Source of the DNA: Rugamonas apoptosis
GTDB taxonomy: Bacteria; Pseudomonadota; Gammaproteobacteria; Burkholderiales; Burkholderiaceae_D
Direction: 5' to 3'
Length of the DNA stretch: 64,000 nt
Assembly: GCF_014042355.1 (NCBI RefSeq)
Contig: NZ_JACEZU010000003.1
Span: 310,001 to 374,000 of the forward strand
Positions within the stretch are counted from its first letter, which is position 1. Every line of letters starts with the position of its first letter. A program made the translations under genes and the position numbers. The notes under the pieces were generated by a model. It saw only the letters and a list, made by a program, of their open reading frames with translations. It made no database searches and was not told the DNA's origin. Below, one piece after another: positions 45,558-54,773 of the stretch.

Positions 45558-45588
45558 CTGTACTCTCGCGCCTGCCGTCCGACTGTGC
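45558..45588 (+). promoter_or_regulatory. CTGTRC-N19-CTGTRC element upstream of fdhD (proposed MocR site)
   Basis: CTGTAC at 45558-45563 and CTGTGC at 45583-45588, start-to-start 25 bp. A -10-like TACCAT begins at 45612, 23 bp after the second half-site. The fdhD start codon is 62 bp downstream. The same layout recurs at three other promoters in this window. Confidence 0.75.
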
Positions 45589-45650
45589 CCCCATCGCGCG
45601 TACGCCGTGCTTACCATGCAAGTTGCCAGAATCAATCTCCTGAGGTGTAC

Positions 45651-46484
45651 ATGCGACCCGATCTCTCCCCCCAACCCAGCGGCTGCCAGCAGCGGACGGT
45701 CATGCGCCATCGCGGCCTGGTGCCCGCCCGCGTAACGGACCACGTGGCCGAGGAAGTGCCGGTGGCACTGGTTTTCAACGGCATCTCCCATGCCGTGATG
45801 ATGGCCACACCCCGCGACCTGGAAGCGCTGGCCGTGGGCTTTGCGCTCACCGAAGGCATCGTGCCCGACCAGTCCGACATCCATGACGTGGCCGTGCACC
45901 AGTTGCCGGCGGCGGCCGAAGTGCAGCTCACCATCGGCCAGGGCGCCTTCATGCAGCTCAAGCAGCGGCGCCGCGCGCTGTCCGGCCGCACCGGCTGCGG
46001 CATTTGCGGCATCGAGAGTCTGGCGTTGCTGGACCTGGAACCGGCGCCCATGCCACCGGCCCCGTTGCCCGCGCCGCTGGCGCCTGCGCTCGCGCGCGCG
46101 GCGCGCGGGCTGGGCCAGCACCAGGTATTGATGCGCGCGACAGGCGGCGTCCACGCGGCGGCCTGGTGCGGGCTCGATGGCACGGTGCAGGCGGTGTTCG
46201 AGGATGTGGGCCGGCATAACGGCCTCGATAAGCTGATCGGGCACCTGGTCATGCAGGGCGCCGATCTGCGCGCCGGCTTCGTCTTCCTGTCCAGCCGCGC
46301 CAGCTATGAACTGGTGCGCAAGGCGGCGCGGGTCGGCATCCCCATGCTCGCCACCATCTCCGCGCCCACCAGCCTGGCCATCGACATCGCCGGACAGGCC
46401 GGATTGAAACTGGTGAGCTTCTGCCGCGCCGACGGCTTTGTCGACTATACCAACAGCGCCGATATCGTGAGCGCCGCTCCTTGA
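45651..46484 (+). CDS. fdhD: formate dehydrogenase accessory sulfurtransferase
   Basis: 277 aa from ATG 45651, with a CTGAGGTG site. FdhD passes sulfur from the cysteine desulfurase IscS to the molybdenum cofactor before insertion into formate-dehydrogenase-type enzymes. The reactive cysteine loop GRTGCGICGIESL is intact, as are EEVPVALVFNGISHAVMMATP, EDVGRHNGLDKL and FLSSRASYELVRKAA. It faces the fdhF-cydAB-bestrophin operon and shares the direct-repeat element with it, so it very likely matures that molybdoenzyme. Confidence 0.96.
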   Translation: MRPDLSPQPSGCQQRTVMRHRGLVPARVTDHVAEEVPVALVFNGISHAVMMATPRDLEALAVGFALTEGIVPDQSDIHDVAVHQLPAAAEVQLTIGQGAFMQLKQRRRALSGRTGCGICGIESLALLDLEPAPMPPAPLPAPLAPALARAARGLGQHQVLMRATGGVHAAAWCGLDGTVQAVFEDVGRHNGLDKLIGHLVMQGADLRAGFVFLSSRASYELVRKAARVGIPMLATISAPTSLAIDIAGQAGLKLVSFCRADGFVDYTNSADIVSAAP

Positions 46485-46508
46485 CGCGCACCTGGCGCGC
46501 CATGCCCT

Positions 46509-46551
46509 GGGGGGCTGGCAATCGGTAATGTCTTCCGCTTGCCAGCCCCCG
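46509..46551. terminator. hairpin between convergent fdhD and bestrophin genes
   Basis: GGGGGCTGGCAA (46510-46521) pairs with TTGCCAGCCCCC (46539-46550), a perfect 12-bp stem with a 17-nt loop. There is no T run on either side. Its position suggests a bidirectional transcript end. Confidence 0.6.
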
Positions 46552-46567
46552 ACACTACACCTCCCGT

Positions 46568-47482
46568 TCAATCGATCTGATAGCCTTTGCCGACCGGCGC
46601 GTCCGGCGGCAGCGGCTGGCCGCACAGCTCCAGCACCGACCGCTCGATGGTGCGGCTCATGGCGTCCAGCGCCAGGCAGTTCGGTGCGGTGCCGAACGGC
46701 TCGCCGATTTCCTGGGCTATGGCTTCCAGTGCCACCAGGGTGTAGGCGACAAATACGGCGATCAGCGGCGTCGCCGCGCCGATCGCGTGCACCAGGCCAA
46801 ACGGCAGCAGGAAGCAATAGGCGTAGATGGTCCGGTGCAGCAGCACGCCGTAGGGATAGGGGATGGGCGTGCCGGCGATCCGTTCACAGCCGGCCACCGC
46901 ATCGGCCAGGTTGTTGAGCTGGACGTCGAGCATCCACACGGTTTGCGCGCCGCCGGGCAAGCCGGCGCACGCTTCTTGCAAGGCGCGGCGCATGTCGTTG
47001 AGCGCCATGATCGGGCGGTAGGTGCGCGCGCGTGCCAGGGCCACCGCCTCCGGACCCTGCAGCCGCTCCAGGTCGCGGCCGGCATCCGTGCCGCGCAGCT
47101 GGTGCCGCAGCAGGTGCACGAAGGCGACCAGCTGGCGCGCGAAGCGGGCATGGTCCAGCCGCTCCGCCGGCAGGTAGGCCAGTGTCTGCGAAGTCAGGGT
47201 GCGCGCCGCGGCCAGGATGTGACCCCACAGCTGGCGCGCTTCCAGGTAGCGCTGGTAGCTGGCGTTGTTGCGAAAGCCGAGGAAGATCGCCAGGCTGATA
47301 CCGAGCAGGGGGAACGGCGCGGTATCGAGCGGCACGCGCTCGCCCAGGATGCGCCCGTGGCCGAGCAGCGCCGCCACGCTGATGGCCAGTATCAGCGCCA
47401 GTTGCGGCAGAATCGAGGGCAGCACGGAGCCGTTCCACACCAGCAGCATGCGGAACCAGTTGCTTGGAGGGCGGATGATCAA
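46568..47482 (-). CDS. bestrophin family anion channel (UPF0187)
   Basis: 304 aa with about four membrane helices (for example LPQLALILAISVAALLG, IYAYCFLLPFGLVHAIG, PLIAVFVAYTLVALEAIA). Bestrophin signatures: PFPLLGISLAIFLGFRNNASYQRYLEARQLWG and the C-terminal EIGEPFGTAPNCLALDAMSRTIE. Bacterial homologues form pentameric ion channels in the inner membrane. It starts 9 bp after cydB, as the last gene of the fdhF-cydA-cydB operon, an arrangement that suggests charge or anion balancing for the oxidase. Confidence 0.9.
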   Translation of the reverse strand: MIIRPPSNWFRMLLVWNGSVLPSILPQLALILAISVAALLGHGRILGERVPLDTAPFPLLGISLAIFLGFRNNASYQRYLEARQLWGHILAAARTLTSQTLAYLPAERLDHARFARQLVAFVHLLRHQLRGTDAGRDLERLQGPEAVALARARTYRPIMALNDMRRALQEACAGLPGGAQTVWMLDVQLNNLADAVAGCERIAGTPIPYPYGVLLHRTIYAYCFLLPFGLVHAIGAATPLIAVFVAYTLVALEAIAQEIGEPFGTAPNCLALDAMSRTIERSVLELCGQPLPPDAPVGKGYQID

Positions 47483-47491
47483 GGCGCCTCC

Positions 47492-48457
47492 TTAATGCTG
47501 CAACGGGACGCGGCCACGGAACACGTGGTACTGGTACAGGTTGTAGCCGACCATGATGGGGAACACGACGGCGATCCCGCACAACATGAAGGCCATCGTG
47601 GCGCCGTCCGCGGCCGCCGCCGCGATGGTCAGCTTGCCGGGCACGAGGTCGGGGAACAGGCTGACCGCCAAGCCGGCGAACGACGCGGCAAACAAGCCGA
47701 TGGCGCCGCGGAACGGGCCATGGCTGGAGCCCACGTACAGCGCATAGAGCACATAGCCACCGGCGCAGGCGGCCAGCAGCGCGAGCGGCGCCAGTAACGC
47801 CAGCACGGCCGGCTGCATCCACCGGTCATGGCCTATTTCGCTGAACAGCATGGTGCCGGCCGACAGCAGCACGGCCGCGGCCATCGTCGCCATCAGCGTA
47901 CCGGTCGCCTGGCGGCGTGCCGTTTCCACCAGTTCGCCATGCACCTTCTTGACCAGGTAGGTCGCGCCCAGCAGGGCATAGCCGGCGATCACACCCAGCG
48001 CGCACAGGGCCGTGAACGTGCCCGCCAGCGCGCCCGGCGCCAGGCCGGTGATGACCTTGCCCAGCACCACGCCCTGGCAGGCGGACGCGCCCAGGCTGCC
48101 CAGGCCGAACATCAGGTCCCAGCCGCGCTTGCGCACGGCCGCGTGGCGGAACTCGATGGCCGCGCCACGGGCGATCAGCGAACCGACCAGCAGCATGACG
48201 GGTACGTACAGCTGTTCCATCAACATGGCGTAGGCGAGCGGGAAGGCGCCGAACATGGCGCCGCCCAGCACCACCAGCCAGGTTTCGTTGGCGTCCCACA
48301 CGTGGCCGATGGACGAGAAGATCTGGTCGCGGTCCTGCTCGCGCGGGGTGACGAGGGTGAGGATGCCGACCCCGAGGTCGAATCCGTCGGTAATGACGTA
48401 GAACACCAGCATCAGGCCCATGAGGCCGAACCAGGCATTGGTCAGTATGGTATGCAT
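47492..48457 (-). CDS. cydB: cytochrome bd-type quinol oxidase subunit II (cyanide-insensitive type)
   Basis: 321 aa, nine hydrophobic segments. The CydB start MLVFYVITDGFDLGVGIL and the block WDANETWLVVLGGAMFGAFPLAYAMLM are diagnostic. The protein is shorter than E. coli CydB (379 aa), which agrees with the CioB class. With CydA it oxidises quinol and reduces oxygen to water in the inner membrane. It follows cydA after 9 bp. No cydX-like gene is present. Confidence 0.94.
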   Translation of the reverse strand: MHTILTNAWFGLMGLMLVFYVITDGFDLGVGILTLVTPREQDRDQIFSSIGHVWDANETWLVVLGGAMFGAFPLAYAMLMEQLYVPVMLLVGSLIARGAAIEFRHAAVRKRGWDLMFGLGSLGASACQGVVLGKVITGLAPGALAGTFTALCALGVIAGYALLGATYLVKKVHGELVETARRQATGTLMATMAAAVLLSAGTMLFSEIGHDRWMQPAVLALLAPLALLAACAGGYVLYALYVGSSHGPFRGAIGLFAASFAGLAVSLFPDLVPGKLTIAAAAADGATMAFMLCGIAVVFPIMVGYNLYQYHVFRGRVPLQH

Positions 48458-48466
48458 GATGACTCC

Positions 48467-49825
48467 TTAGATGGCAGGTGGTTGTTGCGCCAGGTCCGGG
48501 CCTTCGCGCAGCCATTTGCGGGAATAGATGGCGAACGCGGTCAGCAGCAGGGCGTAAAAGGCGATGAACATGGCGGTGCTGGACCAGACGGCGCCAGCCG
48601 CGACGGAGGACGCCGCTTCGCTGGTGCGCAGCAGCCCGTACACGGACCACGGCTGGCGTCCCACCTCGCGCACGATCCAGCCGCACTCGACGGCCACATA
48701 GGGCAGCGGAATGCACAGCGTCCAGGCCAGCAGCAGCTTGCGCCGGGCCAGCAGCGCGCTCAACTGGCCGCGTGCGCGGCGCATGGCCCACACGGTCCAC
48801 AAGGCCAGCGCCGCGAACAGCACGCCGATGCCGGCCATGACGCGGAACGCGTAGTACAGCAAGGGCAGGGCCGGCGGCTGGTCCGCCACGGCGATGTCGC
48901 GCAGGCCGGTTACCTTGCCGTCCATGCGGTGGGTGGCCAGCATGCTCAGGGCGTTGGGTACTTCGATGGACCAGTCGTTGCGTTGTTCGGTCTTGTTCGG
49001 CCATGCCAGCAGCGACCAGGCGGCGCCATGGCCGGGCCCATTGGTCTCCCAGTGGCCCTCGATGGCCGCGCCCTTGGCCGGCTGCTGTTCGAACAGGGCG
49101 GCGCCGCTGGCGTCACCCACGGCCACCTGCAATGGCGCCACCACGGCCAGCATGCCCAGCGCGAGCCGGAATGAACGGACGAAGAAGGGCGCCTGGCGGT
49201 TGCGATACAGGTGCCAGGCGGAGATGCCGGCCACCACGCACAGGCCCGTTTCCATGGCCGCCAGCCACATGTGGGCAACGCCGTGCGCCATGCCGGGATT
49301 GAAGATGGCGGCCAGGTAGTCGGTCACCACCAGGCGCCCGTCCACCACGGCCACGCCGGCCGGGGTTTGCATCCACGAGTTGGCTACCATGATCCAGAAC
49401 GCGGAAATGGTGGAGCCCAGCGCCACCATCGCCGTGGCGAACAGGTGCACCGTGCGCGGCACGCGGCCCCAGCCCCACAGCATCACGCCGATGAAACCGG
49501 CTTCCAGCATGAAGGCCATGGCGCCCTCAAAGCCGAGGATATTGCCGATGAAGGAGCCGGTATAGCGCGAGAACGGCGCCCAGTTGGTACCGAACTGGAA
49601 TTCCATCGGGATGCCGCTCACCACGCCGACGGCGAAATTAAGCACCAGCAGCTTGCTCCAGTAGCGCACGTGCTGGTAGTAGAGCACTTCGCCGCGCCGT
49701 ATCCACAGCGCTTCCATCAGCAGGATGAAGGCCGACAGGCTGATCGTGAGGATCGGCCACAGGATGTGAAAGATGGCCGTCAGCGCGAACTGTGCGCGCG
49801 ACAGCATCAGCGTTGCATCATGCAT
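48467..49825 (-). CDS. cydA: cytochrome bd-type quinol oxidase subunit I (cyanide-insensitive type)
   Basis: 452 aa from ATG 49825, with an AAGGAG site. Heme ligands and channel residues are present: His20 (FHILWP), GFEGAMAFMLEAGFIGVML with both Glu, the His/Met helices and the GRQPW motif (VREVGRQPWSVYG). The quinol-binding loop is short, as in CioA-type enzymes, yet keeps the Lys-x4-Glu pair (AKGAAIEG). Such oxidases often tolerate cyanide and sulfide. Its start overlaps the molybdo-oxidoreductase stop by 8 bp, so translation is coupled. Confidence 0.95.
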   Translation of the reverse strand: MHDATLMLSRAQFALTAIFHILWPILTISLSAFILLMEALWIRRGEVLYYQHVRYWSKLLVLNFAVGVVSGIPMEFQFGTNWAPFSRYTGSFIGNILGFEGAMAFMLEAGFIGVMLWGWGRVPRTVHLFATAMVALGSTISAFWIMVANSWMQTPAGVAVVDGRLVVTDYLAAIFNPGMAHGVAHMWLAAMETGLCVVAGISAWHLYRNRQAPFFVRSFRLALGMLAVVAPLQVAVGDASGAALFEQQPAKGAAIEGHWETNGPGHGAAWSLLAWPNKTEQRNDWSIEVPNALSMLATHRMDGKVTGLRDIAVADQPPALPLLYYAFRVMAGIGVLFAALALWTVWAMRRARGQLSALLARRKLLLAWTLCIPLPYVAVECGWIVREVGRQPWSVYGLLRTSEAASSVAAGAVWSSTAMFIAFYALLLTAFAIYSRKWLREGPDLAQQPPAI

Positions 49826-52136
49826 GATGGTCTCCTTGTGATGGATGCAGCAGGACGGGAATGGACTTGGAGGTGGGCGTGCCGGCGCCCACGGCAACGC
49901 TGGCCAGCGGCACCAGCGGATTGGTTTCGGGGTAGTAGGCGGCCACGCAGCCGCGCGGGATGTCGTATTCGACCAGCAGGAAGCCGTCCGCGCGGCGTTC
50001 CACGCCATCGTCCCAGACGCTGGTGATGTCGACCCGGTCGCCGGCCCGCATGCCCAGCATGCGCAGGTCGTCGCGGTGGATGAAGACCACCCGGCGCAGG
50101 CCGAACACGCCCCGGTAACGGTCGTCCAGGCCGTAGATGGTAGTGTTGTACTGGTCGTGCGAGCGGGTGCTCATCAGCGTCAGCAGGCGCTCGCCGTGAA
50201 GGGCGCGGGCGCGGTGGATGGGCGTGTCGCGGACGATGGCGTTGACGATGAATTGCGCTTTCTCGCTGTCCGTGGCCCACTCGCGCAGGCGCGACGCGAC
50301 CTTCAGGTGGAAACCGCCAGGCTTGGCCACGCGCGCGTTGTAGTCGTGGAAGTCGTCGAACACTTGCTCGATATCGTCGCGGATCAGGGCGTAGTTGGCG
50401 GCGCGCCCGAGCCAGTCGACGCTGGCGTCGCCCAGCGTGGCGTGGGCCATGCGGGCCACGATGGCAATCTCCGACAGCAGCGCCGGCGAGGCGGGCTGGT
50501 TGATGCCGAACGAGATGTGTACCATGCTCATCGAGTCCTCCACGGTCACGCCCTGGGCCACGCCCTGTTGCAGGTCGACTTCGGTGCGGCCCAGCGTGGG
50601 CAGGATCAGCGCGTCCCGGCCGTGGACCAGGTGGCTGCGATTGAGCTTGGTGGCCACATGCACCGTCAGCGCGCACTGGCGCAGGCCTTGCCAGGTCAGC
50701 GGCGTGTCGGGCGTGGCGCTGGCAAAATTGCCGCCCAGGCCGACGAAGACCTTGACGCGGCCATCGATCATGGCGGCGATGGTGGAGACGACATCCAGGC
50801 CGTGCCGGCGCGGCGGTTCGAAGCTGAACACCTGTCCCAGCCGGTCGAGGAATCCGGCGCCCGGCTGTTCCTCGATGCCCACCGTGCGGTTACCCTGCAC
50901 GTTGGAGTGGCCGCGCACGGGGCACAGGCCGGCGCCGGGCCGGCCGATATTCCCGCGCATCATCATCAGGTTCGACAGCATCTGGATCGTCGCCACGGAA
51001 TTCTGGTGCTGGGTCAGGCCCATGCCCCAGCAGGCGATCACGCGCTCGCTGTTGACGTAGAGGCGCGCCAGGCGTTCGATCTGCTCGCGCTCCACGCCCG
51101 ATTCCTCCAGCAGCAGGTGCCAGCTTTCGCTGCGCAGGTCGCGCGCGAACGCATGGAAGCCGACCGTGTGGCTGGCGATGAAGTCCGTGTCCAGGATGCG
51201 GCAGCGGCCGGCGGCCAGCGCCTCGTCGTCCAGTTCCAGCACGCGCTTGGCGATGGCCTTGACCAGGGCGAAGTCGCCGCTCAGGCGCGGCTGGACAAAC
51301 ATGCTGCTGATGCGGGTGGCCGAATTGAGCAGCATCTCGCCCGGGCTTTGCGGGTCCTGGAAGCGTTCCAGCCCCCGTTCCTTGAGCGGGTTGATGGAGA
51401 CGACGGCCGCGCCGCGCCGCGCGCATTCGCGCAGTTCGCCCATCATGCGCGGATGGTTGGTGGCCGGGTTCTGGCCGAAGATCAGGATCGCGTCGGCCAG
51501 CTCGAAGTCGTCCAGCGTGACCGTGCCCTTGCCGATGCCCACCGTGTGCGGCAGGCCGCGGCTGGTGGCCTCGTGGCACATGTTGGAGCAATCGGGGAAG
51601 TTGTTGGTGCCGTACATGCGCACGAACAGCTGGTACAGGAAGGCCGCTTCGTTGCTGGCCCGGCCCGAGGTATAGAACGCCGCCTGGTCCGGGGTGTCCA
51701 GCGCGTTCAGGTGGCGGGCGATCAGGCCGAATGCGTCGTCCCAGGCGATGGGCACGTACTTGTCGCTGGCGCTGTCGTACACCATCGGGTCGGTGAGCCG
51801 GCCATGCTGTTCGAGCTGGTAGTCCGATTGCTCCATCAGTTGCGTCACCGTGTGGCGGGCGAAGAAATCGGGCCGCACGCGCTTGCTGGTCGCTTCGGCC
51901 GCCACGGCCTTCGCGCCGTTCTCGCAGAACTCGAAGGTGGACGTGTGCGCGCGGTCCGGCCAGGCACAGCCGGGGCAGTCAAAGCCATCGGGCTGGTTCT
52001 GCGACAGCAGGGTGTTGAGGTTGCCCGCGCTGACCCGCTCGCGGAACAGGTTCAGCGCCACGTACTTCAGCGCCCCCCAGCCGCCGGCGGGGTTGTTGTA
52101 AGGGGCGATGCGGCCCGTGTTGTCCTTGTTATCCAT
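49818..52136 (-). CDS. FdhF/YdeP-family molybdopterin oxidoreductase
   Basis: 772 aa with no signal peptide, so cytoplasmic. The N-terminus has CPGCAWPD and FEFCENGAKA, cysteines at the place of the usual iron-sulfur cluster. The molybdopterin domains show FYTSGRASNEAAFLYQLFVRMYGTNN, the likely molybdenum-ligand Cys in SNMCHEATS, IFGQNPATNHPRMM and the C-terminal binding domain. It matches the YdeP (TIGR01701) group rather than true selenocysteine formate dehydrogenase. The E. coli relative is linked to acid resistance, and the substrate is unproven. It is the first gene of the operon with cydAB. Confidence 0.92.
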   Translation of the reverse strand: MDNKDNTGRIAPYNNPAGGWGALKYVALNLFRERVSAGNLNTLLSQNQPDGFDCPGCAWPDRAHTSTFEFCENGAKAVAAEATSKRVRPDFFARHTVTQLMEQSDYQLEQHGRLTDPMVYDSASDKYVPIAWDDAFGLIARHLNALDTPDQAAFYTSGRASNEAAFLYQLFVRMYGTNNFPDCSNMCHEATSRGLPHTVGIGKGTVTLDDFELADAILIFGQNPATNHPRMMGELRECARRGAAVVSINPLKERGLERFQDPQSPGEMLLNSATRISSMFVQPRLSGDFALVKAIAKRVLELDDEALAAGRCRILDTDFIASHTVGFHAFARDLRSESWHLLLEESGVEREQIERLARLYVNSERVIACWGMGLTQHQNSVATIQMLSNLMMMRGNIGRPGAGLCPVRGHSNVQGNRTVGIEEQPGAGFLDRLGQVFSFEPPRRHGLDVVSTIAAMIDGRVKVFVGLGGNFASATPDTPLTWQGLRQCALTVHVATKLNRSHLVHGRDALILPTLGRTEVDLQQGVAQGVTVEDSMSMVHISFGINQPASPALLSEIAIVARMAHATLGDASVDWLGRAANYALIRDDIEQVFDDFHDYNARVAKPGGFHLKVASRLREWATDSEKAQFIVNAIVRDTPIHRARALHGERLLTLMSTRSHDQYNTTIYGLDDRYRGVFGLRRVVFIHRDDLRMLGMRAGDRVDITSVWDDGVERRADGFLLVEYDIPRGCVAAYYPETNPLVPLASVAVGAGTPTSKSIPVLLHPSQGDHHA

Positions 52137-52196
52137 GTCGATAGACTCCGTTCGGTTGGTACTGCCAGTGTCGGCGCGATGGGCCCGGGGCGGGGC

Positions 52197-52227
52197 GTAC
52201 AGAAATGCGCGGGCCGGAGGGGTACAG
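52197..52227 (-). promoter_or_regulatory. CTGTRC-N19-CTGTRC element between fdhF-like gene and mocR
   Basis: Read toward the fdhF-like gene it is CTGTAC (52227-52222), 19 bp, CTGTAC (52202-52197), again 25 bp start to start. The start codon is 60 bp further. The -10 is poor (GACACT, 24 bp after the second half-site). The MocR gene starts 47 bp on the other side, so the site may also serve autoregulation. Confidence 0.75.
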
Positions 52228-52274
52228 CGCTACGGCCGGTCCGGCGGCCCGGTTGCTGCGATATACTCATTCGC

Positions 52275-53693
52275 ATGAACCTGTACGAGTCCCTTGTTGC
52301 CGATATCGAGAGCCAGGTCGCCCGTGGCGTGCTGCGCGAGGGCGACAAACTGCCGTCCGTGCGCCAGACCAGCCAGCACCGTGGCCTGAGCATCAGCACC
52401 GTGCTGCGCGCCTTTTCGATGCTCGAAAGCCGCGGCGTGATCGAGAGCCGTCCCCAATCGGGCTACTTCGTTCGCCCCCGGCCGGGCGCCGCGCCGCGTC
52501 CGGCCCCTGCGCCGGCGGCGCCGGCGCTGGTGCTGTCGTCGGAGGTGGACGTGAGCCGGCTGGTGCTGTCGACCCTGCGCACGATACGGACCCAGGGCGC
52601 CGTGCCGCTCGGTTCACCGTACCCGGACCCGTCGCCGTTCCCCTGGCCCCGCATCAGCCAGTACGCCAACGCGCTGGCGCGCCGCGCCCAGCACTGGAGC
52701 GTGATGGACGACCTGCCGCCCGGGAATCCGGAGCTGATACGCCAGATCGCGCGGCGTCACATGGAGAACGGGCTGGCCGTCGATCCGTCGGAAATCATCG
52801 TCACCGTGGGCGCCACCGAGGCCATCAACCTGTGCCTGCAGGCCGTGGCGCGGCCAGGCGACACGGTGGCCGTGGAATCGCCGACGTTCTATGCCATGCT
52901 GCACGCGATAGAACGCATGGGCATGCGGGCGCTGGAAGTGCCGACCGATCCGCGCGAGGGCATCAGCGTGGAGGCGCTGCGTTCCATCCTCACGCAGCAG
53001 CGCGTGGCGGCCTGCATGGTGATGCCGAACTTCCAGAATCCGATGGGCTTCCAGATGTCGGACGTGCGCAAGCGCGAACTGGTGGCGCTGTTATCGAGCC
53101 ATGACATTCCCGTGATCGAGAACGACGTCTACCACGAGCTGTATTACGGCGACAGCCACCCGACCTCGCTCAAGGCCTACGACACCAAGGGCCTGGTGCT
53201 GCACTGCTGTTCGTTTTCCAAGAGCCTGACGGCCAATTACCGCATCGGCTGGGCGCTGCCGGGGCGCTATACGGCGCAGGTGGAGAAGCTCAAGTTCCTC
53301 AACACGCTCACCACCCCCACGCTGCCGCAGATGGCCATCGCCGAGTATTTGCTGAACGATGGTTACGACCGCCATTTGCGCAAGGTACGCAAGGGTTATG
53401 AACAGCGCGCCCGCATGATGGCGGCCGCCGTGCTGCGCTTTTTCCCGCCTGGTACGCGGGTGAGCGAGCCGCAGGGCGGGTATGTGCTGTGGGTGGAACT
53501 GCCGGCTGGCGTCGACGCGATGAAGCTGTATGCGCTGGCGCTGGAGCGCAAGATCACGGTGGGGCCCGGCCACATGTTTTCCGCGCGCGGCAGCTATGCC
53601 AATTACATCCGGCTCAATTACAGCTACGAATGGTCGAAGGAGATCGAGGATGCGCTGCGCATGCTGGGGCGCCTGGTGGCGCAGCTGGCATAA
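52275..53693 (+). CDS. MocR-type transcriptional regulator (GntR HTH + class I aminotransferase domain)
   Basis: 472 aa from ATG 52275. N-terminal GntR winged helix (LYESLVADIESQVARGVLREGDKLPSVRQ, ISTVLRAFSMLESRGVIESRPQSGYFV), a Pro/Ala-rich linker (about 73-90) and an aminotransferase-like domain with NFQNPMG and the PLP Lys in SFSKSLTANYRIGW. MocR regulators bind direct repeats and respond to PLP adducts of amines or amino acids. It is divergent from the fdhF-cydAB operon, and the repeated elements at four promoters are its probable targets. A much longer open frame continues upstream on this strand but is antisense to the molybdo-oxidoreductase gene. Confidence 0.93.
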   Translation: MNLYESLVADIESQVARGVLREGDKLPSVRQTSQHRGLSISTVLRAFSMLESRGVIESRPQSGYFVRPRPGAAPRPAPAPAAPALVLSSEVDVSRLVLSTLRTIRTQGAVPLGSPYPDPSPFPWPRISQYANALARRAQHWSVMDDLPPGNPELIRQIARRHMENGLAVDPSEIIVTVGATEAINLCLQAVARPGDTVAVESPTFYAMLHAIERMGMRALEVPTDPREGISVEALRSILTQQRVAACMVMPNFQNPMGFQMSDVRKRELVALLSSHDIPVIENDVYHELYYGDSHPTSLKAYDTKGLVLHCCSFSKSLTANYRIGWALPGRYTAQVEKLKFLNTLTTPTLPQMAIAEYLLNDGYDRHLRKVRKGYEQRARMMAAAVLRFFPPGTRVSEPQGGYVLWVELPAGVDAMKLYALALERKITVGPGHMFSARGSYANYIRLNYSYEWSKEIEDALRMLGRLVAQLA

Positions 53694-53729
53694 GCCGGCG
53701 GACCTGGGCCGCGCCCGGCGCCGCCGCGC

Positions 53730-54767
53730 TCACCCGCCCACCAGCGACATGCGTACGATGCGGTGCGTAACGGGCGCGCTGGCCGTGCTGTCGCGCAGTT
53801 CGGAGTAGCGGTCCGCGCGCGCCTGCCACAACGCCGTTATTTGTTCGGCCAGCGCGGCTTCCTGGCCCGCGCCCAGCCAGGGACGCAAGTCCGTGCCGTG
53901 CCGGGCGAACAGGCACAGGTAGACCTTGCCGTCGGCCGCCACGCGCGCCCGCACGCAGCTGCCGCAGAACGGATGGGACATGCTGGAAATGAAGCCGATG
54001 GCGCCGGCGCCGTCGGCGTGCTGCCACAGTTCGGCCGTATCGTGGCCCTGTGCGGCGCTGTCGGGCACCAGCCGGTAATGTTCCCCGACGATGGCGCGCA
54101 TGGCGTCCGCTTCCAGCACCTGGGCGGGGTTCCAGCGGCTGGCGCCGCCCACGTCCATGTATTCGATGAAGCGCAACTGCACGCCGCTGTGGCGGAAATG
54201 GCGCACCAGCGGCAGGATCTGGCTGTCGTTCACGCCGCGCTCGATCACCGTGTTGACCTTCACGGGCGCCAGTCCCACGCGCTGGGCCGCGGCGATGCCT
54301 TCCAATATGCGCGCGACGGGAAAGCCGACGCCGTTCATGCGGCCGCCCAGCGCCTCGTCCAGGCTATCGAGGCTGACCGTCACGCGCCGTAGCCCCGCAT
54401 CTTTCAACGACTGGGCCCTGGCCGCCAGCAGGGAACCGTTGGTGGTCAGCGCGATATCGAGCGGGCGGCCATCGAGCGTGCGCATGGCCGCCAGGCTTTC
54501 GATCAGGCGCGGCAGGTCCTTGCGCAGCAATGGCTCCCCACCCGTGATGCGGATCTTCTCGACACCGAGGCTGACGAAAGTGCGCGCCAGCCGGGTCAGC
54601 TGTTCGAACGACAGCCGTTCGCTGGATGGCATGAAGGGAAAGTCGGGGCCGTAGCGTTCTTTCGGCATGCAGTAGGGGCAGCGGAAATTGCACTGGTCGA
54701 TCACGGACAGGCGCAAGTCCTTCAGCGGGCGGCCACGGGTATCGCGGAGGTCGGATGGCGTATTCAT
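53730..54767 (-). CDS. moaA: GTP 3',8-cyclase (molybdenum cofactor biosynthesis protein A)
   Basis: 345 aa. Radical-SAM cluster motif CNFRCPYC, SAM site ITGGEPLLR, and the C-terminal cluster cysteines CGSC...VYLC. The essential Gly-Gly C-terminus is present (SLVGG). It makes the first intermediate of molybdopterin from GTP, with MoaC. No other moa or moe gene is in the window, so this copy is probably dedicated to supplying the nearby molybdoenzyme. The start codon lies about one helical turn from a -10-like TATGCT, so the mRNA may be leaderless. Confidence 0.96.
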   Translation of the reverse strand: MNTPSDLRDTRGRPLKDLRLSVIDQCNFRCPYCMPKERYGPDFPFMPSSERLSFEQLTRLARTFVSLGVEKIRITGGEPLLRKDLPRLIESLAAMRTLDGRPLDIALTTNGSLLAARAQSLKDAGLRRVTVSLDSLDEALGGRMNGVGFPVARILEGIAAAQRVGLAPVKVNTVIERGVNDSQILPLVRHFRHSGVQLRFIEYMDVGGASRWNPAQVLEADAMRAIVGEHYRLVPDSAAQGHDTAELWQHADGAGAIGFISSMSHPFCGSCVRARVAADGKVYLCLFARHGTDLRPWLGAGQEAALAEQITALWQARADRYSELRDSTASAPVTHRIVRMSLVGG

Positions 54768-54773
54768 GCAACC

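Larger units (their letters stand above)
45174..45650. other. 477-bp divergent gap between the TonB receptor and fdhD
   Basis: The left part (45174-45320) is AT-rich and holds the receptor promoter. The right part is GC-rich and holds the CTGTRC direct repeat and -10-like hexamer of fdhD. No credible gene is seen. Confidence 0.7.

Noticed and set aside
49845..53693. A 1282-codon open frame on the plus strand
   Set aside because: Its first about 800 codons are antisense to the clear molybdo-oxidoreductase gene, in low-complexity Ala/Gly/Val/His/Arg sequence typical of GC-rich shadow frames. Only the part from 52275 (MocR regulator) is real.
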